Positions 12,929-19,637 of a stretch of DNA of 24,882 nucleotides are shown one piece after another. Below the pieces are notes generated by a model, which was given only the letters and a program-made list of their open reading frames with translations, had not been told where the DNA came from and did not search any database. Origin of the DNA: a virus; IMG/VR virus record IMGVR_UViG_3300031141_000039, positions 1 to 24,882 of that record. One strand, written 5' to 3'. A program made the translations under genes and the position numbers. Position 1 is the first letter of the stretch; every line of letters begins with the position of its first letter.

Positions 12929-13992
12929 CACTTCTTCTTTCTTAAAAATGTGAGAAAATCCGCCGCCAACTCCATGTCTTGAAAGCACTGCACCATTTGT
13001 GAGTCCGGTTTTGCCGGGTCGATGATCGCGGTGATCGAATGGCCTGATTTCTGGGTGTCATGTCCCAATTGAACCCCATAGCTGTCTATATCCTTGTAAC
13101 CTTTAGCACGTACCAGCCAATAAGTAAAATCACGCTCCGCGTTCTCCTCATTGAACATGGCCGCGTTATGTTTATGCCCACAGGCGTAGATGTGCGCCTG
13201 GTCTTTCATCTTCGCGGCTTTCATCGCGCCGTGTAGGCTGTTCCATTGAGAGTGGCCGGGGAAGTCGTGGCTCATCCACACCCTACAGCGGCGCTTATTG
13301 GGGAACACCAACCCGAACCGCGCCTGCCACGCCGCCATCTCCATGCCGGGGAATTTCTCTTTACGCTCGGTGACGACCTCACCGTTCATGGCGCGGAGGA
13401 TGGCCTCGCCGTCATTCCAGAGATCATGGTTGCCGAGTATCCACGCTAACCAAGTGACACCGCTGTTGGAGAGCAGCCAGTTGGCGAGGAGGCGCGCCGT
13501 CTCTTGAGAACTGTCCTGATCTGCAAACAACCGCCCAAGCCGGCCGACCCAATTGTTAGTTGTGTCGCCGCAATTGACTCCGAACAACGCCTCCGTCCGT
13601 GCATGGATTTCGCAATGGTGCATCAACATCGGGGTATTGCAGCCGTTGTCATCAATGTGGGGGTCGCCAAAAAACGACACCCCTATTGGCCCGTCGACGT
13701 TGATTTTAATATCGTACCACTTACGGGCGGAGTAGCCGTGCTCCAGCTTCTCATATCTTTTACACTGCCACGCCAATATCTCTTCGGCGGACGGGTTGGT
13801 GTTGGGGAATTGAGGGAACTCTACATCCGATGTAGGAGGCGAATCCTCCGTTAAAGAACGCGCGTGTTTTAAGTTGTAGTTAAATGTCTGGCGCGGCACA
13901 CCCATAGCACGCGCCGCTTGCGCGGCATTGCCGTCTGAGGCGGATAAGGCGTCAAGGTAGTTTGTGAGGTCTGCATCAGTCTTTCGAGCCAC
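12928..13992 (-). CDS. Metallophosphoesterase with N-terminal HTH
   Basis: Three hundred and fifty-four residues from GTG 13992 (TAGTG overlap with the gene before). Residues about 20-45 (GNAAQAARAMGVPRQTFNYNLKHA) form a helix-turn-helix. The calcineurin-like motifs then follow in order: D110-x-H112 (GDPHID), G142-D143 (CGDTTNNW), G187-N188-H189-D190, H242 (SHDFPGH) and G272-H273-x-H275 (CGHKHN). All metal ligands are present, so it should be an active phosphoesterase or nuclease. The HTH suggests it acts on DNA. Its place between exported proteins and the holin is not explained by this function. Confidence 0.88.
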   Translation of the reverse strand: MARKTDADLTNYLDALSASDGNAAQAARAMGVPRQTFNYNLKHARSLTEDSPPTSDVEFPQFPNTNPSAEEILAWQCKRYEKLEHGYSARKWYDIKINVDGPIGVSFFGDPHIDDNGCNTPMLMHHCEIHARTEALFGVNCGDTTNNWVGRLGRLFADQDSSQETARLLANWLLSNSGVTWLAWILGNHDLWNDGEAILRAMNGEVVTERKEKFPGMEMAAWQARFGLVFPNKRRCRVWMSHDFPGHSQWNSLHGAMKAAKMKDQAHIYACGHKHNAAMFNEENAERDFTYWLVRAKGYKDIDSYGVQLGHDTQKSGHSITAIIDPAKPDSQMVQCFQDMELAADFLTFLRKKK

Positions 13993-14423
13993 TACAAACC
14001 CATCTCAGAAGGTGAAGGAAAATAGGGCGAAGCGCCATTTTTATGAAGTTCAAAAAACCCATCGTAGCGAAGGATTCCAAATTGATAGAAGATTGGGGCG
14101 AGGAACTTGTAAGGCACGACAGCGCCAACCACAACGCAGCGGTCGGCGTCGAGAAAATACACCCCGTAGCTTTGGCGGTCAGGAGCTGTCGCTATCTGGA
14201 CGTAGCGCGCTGCGAGAATATAAAGCGGAGGCGCGCCCGACTGCGCGGCCAACCATTGGGCTTCTCTTTGTAGAGTGATCTCCAACTCCGAGTCCAACAC
14301 TAATTGATTGGCCGCTGGGCGGTAGAGGTTGTGATGCTCAGACAACGCGCGCTCGCCACTAATACACTGCTGGCCGGGGGAGGCGGCTGAGATGAGTGTG
14401 GCGAAGGTGAGTTCAAGTAACAC
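13992..14423 (-). CDS. Exported protein of unknown function in lysis region
   Basis: One hundred and forty-three residues from GTG 14423, with GAGG about six bases upstream. The start MLLELTFATLISAASPGQQC is a short hydrophobic signal, with likely cleavage near residues 15-18. The mature part has two cysteines (C20 in QQCIS and one in DADRCVVV), a helical Gln/Glu-rich portion (LDSELEITLQREAQWLAAQSG) and a beta-rich second half. It lacks the Glu or Cys-His signatures of common endolysins. It lies two bases after the previous exported-protein gene. Function is not recognised; a lysis or periplasmic role is suggested by position only. Confidence 0.65.
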   Translation of the reverse strand: MLLELTFATLISAASPGQQCISGERALSEHHNLYRPAANQLVLDSELEITLQREAQWLAAQSGAPPLYILAARYVQIATAPDRQSYGVYFLDADRCVVVGAVVPYKFLAPIFYQFGILRYDGFFELHKNGASPYFPSPSEMGL

Positions 14424-14425
14424 GT

Positions 14426-14713
14426 CTACCTCACTGCCCTTTTACTTTCCGTGCCGAAAGAATATTTGCACTCAGGCTCTTGGTATTTCTGAGCAGTTGT
14501 CCACCACTTCCCTGTTGTGCTGTTTTCGTACACCCGCAACGTCACACCCTGGATAAGCCCTTGCCACAGAAACTCAAGCTGATGGTGATCACGCATATGC
14601 ATAATCATCTCAGCGTTGGAGCCACACATAGGATGGCTAGTTGACACTCGGTCTTCACCAGCGAGAGCCGCTGCTGGTAATAAATAGACTAAAAGTGCTA
14701 CGGTAAGTTTCAC
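14426..14713 (-). CDS. Small exported protein of unknown function
   Basis: Ninety-five residues from GTG 14713, with GAGGG and AGG upstream. The N-terminus MKLTVALLVYLLPAAALAGE has a textbook signal peptidase I site (ALA-GE, near residue 19). The mature part (about 76 residues) has two cysteines (PMCGSN and PECKYSF) and a segment LRVYENSTTGKWWTTAQK that resembles small periplasmic proteins of marine phages, where a TG-W strand is followed by a final Cys. Function is unknown. It is followed by the next exported-protein gene after a 2-base gap. Confidence 0.7.
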   Translation of the reverse strand: MKLTVALLVYLLPAAALAGEDRVSTSHPMCGSNAEMIMHMRDHHQLEFLWQGLIQGVTLRVYENSTTGKWWTTAQKYQEPECKYSFGTESKRAVR

Positions 14714-14723
14714 AACCTAACCC

Positions 14724-15059
14724 TCACTTTTTCGTGTGGCCGTTTAAACGGTCTCGAAGGGCGATAAAACGCTCGTCCAACCTATCTCTAGCCGTATCGT
14801 GCTTAGAAAGTAAACTCTCGTTTGCTTCCCACAGCTTGGTAATATTTTTCTCGGCTTGGTCTAACTGCGCCACGAGTTTGACCGTGGTTCTACTCCAACC
14901 AGCGGCCTCTTTTTCGAGGCGATCCAAGTCTTTACGCGCGCCCACCATGTCCTGATAGGTCTGGTCTGATCGACCCTTCACCTTGACAATGGCGATCAAC
15001 CCAGTCACCCCCAGCGCCACCACAGGGAGTGCGGTCGATATCAGTAGGTCTAAGTCCAT
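14724..15059 (-). CDS. Membrane-anchored coiled-coil protein
   Basis: One hundred and eleven residues from ATG 15059 (a TTG at 15080 is an unlikely alternative). Residues about 4-26 (DLLISTALPVVALGVTGLIAIV) are one membrane span, then a long charged helix (about 40-108, with ARKDLDRLEKEAAGW, LVAQLDQAEKNITKLWEANESL) predicts a coiled coil. The layout resembles an i-spanin or a small membrane lysis factor, but a clearer spanin pair lies at 12424-12745. The gene contains a GTTTAAAC octamer near its 3' end (14742-14749). Confidence 0.65.
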   Translation of the reverse strand: MDLDLLISTALPVVALGVTGLIAIVKVKGRSDQTYQDMVGARKDLDRLEKEAAGWSRTTVKLVAQLDQAEKNITKLWEANESLLSKHDTARDRLDERFIALRDRLNGHTKK

Positions 15060-15133
15060 CTTAGCGCCATGAAAGCCCAAAGTTCAGGCGATACGTGTGA
15101 CGCGCCAATCGCTATGTAAAAATGGAGAAGCAT
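15050..15133 (-). CDS. Possible 27-residue hydrophobic micropeptide
   Basis: A frame starting at the ATG that directly follows the sulfotransferase stop, so ribosomes could restart there. The product starts MLLHFYIAIGASHVSPEL and ends FMALRWT, and it overlaps the next gene's start by ten bases. There is no separate ribosome site. It fills the 74-base gap between the two genes. It could equally be chance. Confidence 0.25.
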   Translation of the reverse strand: MLLHFYIAIGASHVSPELWAFMALRWT

Positions 15134-15955
15134 CTATCGTTGCCCCGCAGCTAAAATGTTTAGCATGGGAGACAGGTGCCCCGAAAATCTCCGCCACGCT
15201 TCGGACGATCCCCTATACATAGGTCGCTTTACTTGACTAGCCGAGGCGCTGGCCACTGTTAATCCGTTCTTGTGGAAGTCCAGGCACCGAGAGCGCCAGG
15301 GGAGGCCGACATATTCAAGCATACGTCGGGTTTCACTCTCTTGGTTCTCTGTTAGAAATTCATAATCGATTTGATATATAGGGAACCGCTCTGCCCAGAA
15401 CCGCATAAGGTCTTTATGAAGGTTGTAAAAATGGGCGATGCTTTCCTGGTCAAAACTATACTCATGCCCGCGCTCAAAATTCGCCGTGTAGTTAGAAAAA
15501 CAAGTCGCCCTTGCGTCCCTGTTCAGATAAATAATCTTTGCCTCTGGCATCGCGCTGAGAATAAACCCTATCCACCTGAAGTTCAGCGGCATCTTGTCGA
15601 GAACGTACCTCTTTCCGTTGGACGGGAGTGCCTTGAGATAAGCGCACCTCAATTCTTTTAATTCACTTAGGCCAAAACCCTTTCCCATGTCGGAGATACA
15701 ATCCCACAACAAAGTCAATTCCCCTGCGGTATGAACTTCGGGATGACTTGCTAGGATCTGCTCGACCAAAGTTGTACCTGATCGTGGCATACCTAAAACA
15801 AAAATAGGGGCAACATCCATCTCTTCGTCAACAACTGGGAAACCATCTTTGAAAGCGTGTTTTATCCGCCCAAATGCAGCTTCGTCGTCGCCTATATCAA
15901 AGGGGAGGTGCGCCCTTCGATCCCTGTTCGCTGTTTCTATTTCAAGAATATTCAT
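15134..15955 (-). CDS. PAPS-dependent sulfotransferase-family protein
   Basis: Two hundred and seventy-three residues. The P-loop-like 5'-phosphosulfate loop PRSGTTLVEQ (57-66) follows IFVLGM, and AGEL (77-80), LDKMPLNF (119-126) and NRDARATCFSNY (145-156) complete the Sulfotransfer_3-type pattern. The sequence resembles bacterial proteins in which TPR repeats precede this domain; the TPR part is absent. Enzymes of this family move sulfate from PAPS to a hydroxyl or amine of a glycan, lipid, peptide or small molecule. The start overlaps the upstream gene's stop (ATGA), so the two are co-translated. The pair looks more AT-rich than nearby tail genes and is probably acquired cargo. Confidence 0.85.
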   Translation of the reverse strand: MNILEIETANRDRRAHLPFDIGDDEAAFGRIKHAFKDGFPVVDEEMDVAPIFVLGMPRSGTTLVEQILASHPEVHTAGELTLLWDCISDMGKGFGLSELKELRCAYLKALPSNGKRYVLDKMPLNFRWIGFILSAMPEAKIIYLNRDARATCFSNYTANFERGHEYSFDQESIAHFYNLHKDLMRFWAERFPIYQIDYEFLTENQESETRRMLEYVGLPWRSRCLDFHKNGLTVASASASQVKRPMYRGSSEAWRRFSGHLSPMLNILAAGQR

Positions 15956-17148
15956 AGCGACAACACCGAATTAAATTCTTCGACGCCGAATACTTTTTCG
16001 CAAGCGTGACAGTCCCAACAACGGTTTTTACACTTAGACAAAACCTTGCTGAGACCCTGCCCCTTCTTTGTGTTCCAGATCGATGATATATCTTCGGCGC
16101 TGTGTTGCTGGGCCTGTGCTAAATTTGTCCAGCCTTGCGGTGCCCATCGATCCACTAAATATGGTGAAAGACTTTTCTCATATATCTCTTGAAATGAATC
16201 TGCATACTCAAAAGCGTCAAGTAATTTGCCACTTTCCAAGTCGATTTTTCTGTTTCCCTTTTCGATGCCGGACCAGCACATTCGGCCATCGGGATCGATC
16301 CCTTGTGATTGCCCCAACCGTCCGCTGAATTTAAAAACATCTACATTTTCAGAAAATTCATCGACAATTTCTTTGGTAGCCATCGAGATATTAACGCCCA
16401 GCCTGGGCAGTTGCTCGGTATATGGGGTTCGCCAGCGCACGCAGGTCGTCGGAAAAGTCTGCCAATAATTTGATTCTGATTGCTGCAATGGTGCTTGCCA
16501 CATATCATGCTCTTGCTTGAAAGGGCAGCTCGGCATACAGGACTCAGACGCTAATAGCGATGTTTCAACCTGTAGCTTTTTCGTCTCTTGGCGGATTTCT
16601 TTCAATAAATCGATATCTCTATTCAAAGAGCGATCCAATAATATTGTCGTGTACCCCAGAGCTGCGTAGTCGTACACCTCTTGAGTAGATTTAACCAAAT
16701 GATTGACGGTGTTTTTCCAATTCATATCTGGGAATGCTTCTTGCAAAGCCCCAGTCCTCATCAGATGAGTCGAGCTAATTGTGCAAACCCTCAGACCCCG
16801 CTCATAATATCCCCGTATAAATTCTAGCATCTCATTTATGACGTTCGCGTCAGACGCCAATTCCTTGCCCATATCCAGGGTATTTAGGGTGAGAGAAATT
16901 TCTGTCCCGAACTCATCTTGGATTTTGAAGAGGTTATCTAATTGGGCTGGAGAAGGCATCACGCCCATTACGTCTCCATACTTTTTCTTCTCCCCCTCAT
17001 ACTCATAATGAAATTCCCCGCCGAAAAATATGTCGCGAATCTCGTCCTTGTATTCTTTGGCTGAGTTTTTAAACAAGCGATAGAAAATGTCGTCGTCGGA
17101 ATAGTTGTCCCAATGTGGTATCGAAAATTTTCGGGTAAAATCCGGCAC
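15952..17148 (-). CDS. U32-like (beta/alpha)8 protein with Fe-S-type cysteines, function unknown
   Basis: Three hundred and ninety-eight residues from GTG 17148, two bases after the previous stop. The layout resembles peptidase U32/UbiU-UbiV-type proteins: successive strand-helix units (EISLTLNTLD, YYERGLRVCTISSTHLM, VYDYAALGYTTILLDRSLNRDIDLLKEI in parts) lead to a Cys pair in SESCMPSCPFKQEH (C204, C208) and a further C236. At the C-terminus is an extra cluster C373-x3-C377-x2-C380-x2-C383. Known relatives bind 4Fe-4S clusters and act in hydroxylation or peptide processing. The assignment is from pattern alone. It is coupled to the sulfotransferase by ATGA, so the two may modify a common target. 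Confidence 0.5.
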   Translation of the reverse strand: MPDFTRKFSIPHWDNYSDDDIFYRLFKNSAKEYKDEIRDIFFGGEFHYEYEGEKKKYGDVMGVMPSPAQLDNLFKIQDEFGTEISLTLNTLDMGKELASDANVINEMLEFIRGYYERGLRVCTISSTHLMRTGALQEAFPDMNWKNTVNHLVKSTQEVYDYAALGYTTILLDRSLNRDIDLLKEIRQETKKLQVETSLLASESCMPSCPFKQEHDMWQAPLQQSESNYWQTFPTTCVRWRTPYTEQLPRLGVNISMATKEIVDEFSENVDVFKFSGRLGQSQGIDPDGRMCWSGIEKGNRKIDLESGKLLDAFEYADSFQEIYEKSLSPYLVDRWAPQGWTNLAQAQQHSAEDISSIWNTKKGQGLSKVLSKCKNRCWDCHACEKVFGVEEFNSVLSL

Positions 17149-17150
17149 GA

Positions 17151-17531
17151 CTATTCTGAGGTAAGTATTCTGTCGCGATCACCAGGGTCAACAATATCCA
17201 CGCGAGGAGTCTCAGCCTTCACCGCCGTTATGTGATCAACATACACTGTCGTCCCATCTCGCATGTCTCGATAAATGGCATCGAGCTGATCGCCGATTGG
17301 ACCGTAACCCAAGACTCTACTGTTAGCCATTGTGGCACGCTGCCCGCCGGGCGATGCCAACCAAGCGATTGCAGGATTGGTCACCGTGTTGTCATCTGGA
17401 TTGTATTGCCACCCCTGCTTCACAGCATCGTTTTCGACAGAATGCCATGCCAGTGCCGAGTGTACTTCAAAGGTAGAGGCGGCTACCTGCTCCACTGTAT
17501 TCGTTGCAACCGTTACTAAAATCTGAGGCAT
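17151..17531 (-). CDS. Small tail-fibre-associated protein (XkdW-like C-terminus)
   Basis: One hundred and twenty-six residues from ATG 17531, with AGGAG 7 bases upstream. The C-terminal segment YGPIGDQLDAIYRDMRDGT then DHITAVKAETP follows the pattern GDQLDA-(I/L)-DG-(T)-(W/Y)-I-AVK-P, found in short proteins beside phage tail-fibre genes. The N-terminal 70 residues (about ILVTVATNTVEQVAAST, DDNTVTNPAIAWLAS) form a separate region. The probable role is fibre attachment or assembly. It directly follows the glycine-rich fibre gene and is the last recognisable tail gene before the sulfotransferase cassette. Confidence 0.6.
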   Translation of the reverse strand: MPQILVTVATNTVEQVAASTFEVHSALAWHSVENDAVKQGWQYNPDDNTVTNPAIAWLASPGGQRATMANSRVLGYGPIGDQLDAIYRDMRDGTTVYVDHITAVKAETPRVDIVDPGDRDRILTSE

Positions 17532-17540
17532 TATAAACTC

Positions 17541-18374
17541 CTATTCGTATTCCCAAACGATGACGACCCCGGTCGTCACGTTAGTACCTTGAGTGTAGCC
17601 GTTGTAAACGCCCATACCGCCAGCGCCATAAGCTACATGGCTGTGCAAGAAGGCGGTTGTAGTAGTCGCCGATCCCGGCGAACCTCCACCAAAATAGCTG
17701 CTACCCCCCGAAGCACTCATACTGGTTGTCGCCCTGGCTCCGCCGCCGCCGATGATATTTAAATCACCACCAGAACCCACGCCCCCATAGCCACCATGAT
17801 CAGCGCTGGACCCACTTTTGTTGCTGCCGCTGTGATAGCCACCAGTTGCTGAAAGGTGGGTGCCAAAGGAAGATGTTGACCCGCTAGTTCCAGCCGGACC
17901 GACGGTTACAGTCACACTACTAATGGCAGATACATCAATAAACTTCTCAGAGTACCCACCAGCACCACCACCAAATTGTGTGTTGTTTCCATGCGCCCCA
18001 CTACCAACCAACTGGACTCGGACGCTACCGATATCGGTAGGTTTCGTCCAAGTCCCACTACTAGTAAAGACTTGGACTGATGCCAGCCCACCCCCGCCAG
18101 CAGCGGCTTGAAATGTAGGCGCAACACCAGCGCCGTTCGACGTTAGTACGTGAGTAGCTGTTCCAACAGCCACTGTCGTTGCAGATGCATCAGCGGCCCA
18201 GGTAATCAGCTCGCCATCGGTCCCTGCACGCAGAGCAGAGACAGGGACGCCGGCGGTTCCGCCGACTTTGAATCCTGTTTCGAGCGAAGGGACGCCGGTT
18301 CCAGCCCCCTGAATTGTCAGATCGCCGTCCGTCGTTTTCGATTCTATTACGTCAGTTTTTAATGTTGAAGTCAT
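17541..18374 (-). CDS. Glycine-rich tail fibre or fibre-tip protein
   Basis: Two hundred and seventy-seven residues from ATG 18374, overlapping the preceding stop (ATGA). The N-terminal segment TDVIESKTTDGDLTIQGAGTG is a repeat-like stem segment seen at starts of phage appendage proteins. A stretch like VQVFTSSGTWTKPTDI introduces a beta-strand domain with many Gly-rich loops (GGGAGGYSEKF, GGYGGVGSGGD, GGGGARATTS), as in receptor-binding fibre tips built from polyglycine loops. It probably contacts the host surface. The N-terminal half (VLTSNGAGVAPTFQAAAGGGG) resembles part of the gene at 18845-19624, which points to shared stem modules. Confidence 0.75.
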   Translation of the reverse strand: MTSTLKTDVIESKTTDGDLTIQGAGTGVPSLETGFKVGGTAGVPVSALRAGTDGELITWAADASATTVAVGTATHVLTSNGAGVAPTFQAAAGGGGLASVQVFTSSGTWTKPTDIGSVRVQLVGSGAHGNNTQFGGGAGGYSEKFIDVSAISSVTVTVGPAGTSGSTSSFGTHLSATGGYHSGSNKSGSSADHGGYGGVGSGGDLNIIGGGGARATTSMSASGGSSYFGGGSPGSATTTTAFLHSHVAYGAGGMGVYNGYTQGTNVTTGVVIVWEYE

Positions 18375-18832
18375 TGTACCGGCTCCTCTGGCCACGTTGG
18401 ATTTGCGGGATCAGCAGTTTTCGCTGGTAGGTCGCGGAGTGCTTGGCGGTGACTAGTCCAAGCGGTTTTTGTGTCCGCTGCCATAGCATCCCAGCGGTCA
18501 GGGAGAACCATTATGTCACTCGCCTGCAACCGATTATTTCTCTCGATGCGCAGCAATTCCATATCGTCATTATGCTTATCTCTGTCAAAGGCGACTTGAT
18601 CGAAACTGATTGTCTTATTAGCTACATCCACGGGCCAGTGGTGCGTAATTTGAAAACACATCTCCCCGTTAACCGCCGTCGCAGCATTATCGACTACAAA
18701 AGCGTCTTCATATCCAGGCATCTGATGTAACTCTACAATCCTCGCGTCTGCCGCGTCACGGGTCTCAAACACATCACATTTACAAATGAAACCATTTTCA
18801 TCGACTTTATTAACTGTTGTAAAACCTGTCAT
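18371..18832 (-). CDS. Tail fibre assembly protein / tail assembly chaperone-like (Phage_TAC type)
   Basis: One hundred and fifty-three residues. The C-terminus RIERNNRLQASDIMVLPDRWDAM then WTSHRQALRDLPAK, DPANPTWPEEPV matches the common RN-L-SD-W-R-ALRDLP-NP-WP-P pattern of phage tail assembly chaperone-like proteins (Pfam Phage_TAC family, from memory). The N-terminal part (MTGFTTVNKVDENGFI) is variable, as is usual. These genes lie next to fibre genes and help fold or attach the fibre; here one fibre gene is directly downstream with a 4-base overlap. Confidence 0.8.
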   Translation of the reverse strand: MTGFTTVNKVDENGFICKCDVFETRDAADARIVELHQMPGYEDAFVVDNAATAVNGEMCFQITHHWPVDVANKTISFDQVAFDRDKHNDDMELLRIERNNRLQASDIMVLPDRWDAMAADTKTAWTSHRQALRDLPAKTADPANPTWPEEPVQ

Positions 18833-18844
18833 TAGTATAGTCCC

Positions 18845-19624
18845 TTATGTATGTTTGAGTCCCCATACTGTAAAACGTCCTGTGACGATGTTGCCTGTTT
18901 CCATTAATATTTGAACTCTGTCTACGGTGATAACTCCGTTTCGTGCGCCGTGCCAATGACCACCAGTGAAATCAGCGCTGGTGGCATCCAACACAGACGA
19001 CCCGTGCGCGTAAAACATACCGACGCCATCCATCCCCCCGGCGAAATACCCATTCACTACAGCATGATCGCCGGTGGTTGTATTAATCGAAAGGGCCATG
19101 TGAATGTGCGCCCGAGCCGCGTGAGTCTGGGCACCATAGGATGTACTTGCGTCAGTTACTTTACTACAGTGGTAGCCGTAATCCGAAGCGCCGGAATCGA
19201 AACCTGAACTATCACCACATCTTAGCACCACGGGCGCACCGGCAGACGACACCGTTAAGTTTGTACAGGAAAACGCATATACGTCATAGGTCGTGTCGAT
19301 CCCTGTTATGTCCAGAGATGCGCTGGTTGAGGCGGTTTGTGATCCAATTAGTGTCCAAGCACCGCCGCTAGGAATTGCCGCCGCCGCACTTGTCCATGCC
19401 GATCCATTCGAGGTCAGGACGTTACCAGATGTGCCGGGAGTTGCTGCAAAGGTCAGGTTGGCGCTGCCGTCTGTGGTAGCAATCTGTCCCGCCGCTCCAT
19501 CTACGTCAGGCACCAGAAGCGCGGCATCGCCCAGCGCAACCTTGCCGGTGCCCTTGCCCTGGAGCTGGAGTGCCGTATTTGTACCCGTGGTGGCAATGAT
19601 GGCATCAGCTTCAACTCTACTCAT
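18845..19624 (-). CDS. Tail fibre / appendage protein
   Basis: Two hundred and fifty-nine residues with GAGGAAT before ATG 19624. The first 45 residues (MSRVEADAIIATTGTNTALQ then GKGTGKVALGDAALL) are a stem motif also typical of phage appendage starts, followed by a linker with SGNVLTSNGSAWTSAAA. The distal 160 residues are beta-rich with several aromatic and His residues (HIHMALSINTTTGDH, GGHWHGARNGVITVDRVQI) and likely form the tip domain. It lies 13 bases after the main fibre gene and probably forms a separate fibre or extension. No enzyme motif is seen. Confidence 0.7.
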   Translation of the reverse strand: MSRVEADAIIATTGTNTALQLQGKGTGKVALGDAALLVPDVDGAAGQIATTDGSANLTFAATPGTSGNVLTSNGSAWTSAAAAIPSGGAWTLIGSQTASTSASLDITGIDTTYDVYAFSCTNLTVSSAGAPVVLRCGDSSGFDSGASDYGYHCSKVTDASTSYGAQTHAARAHIHMALSINTTTGDHAVVNGYFAGGMDGVGMFYAHGSSVLDATSADFTGGHWHGARNGVITVDRVQILMETGNIVTGRFTVWGLKHT

Positions 19625-19637
19625 AATTTTCTATTCC

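Noticed and set aside
12549-12953. 134-codon plus-strand frame opposite the holin and spanins
   Set aside because: The low-complexity Arg/Ala/Thr product is the mirror of the membrane and coiled-coil genes on the other strand.
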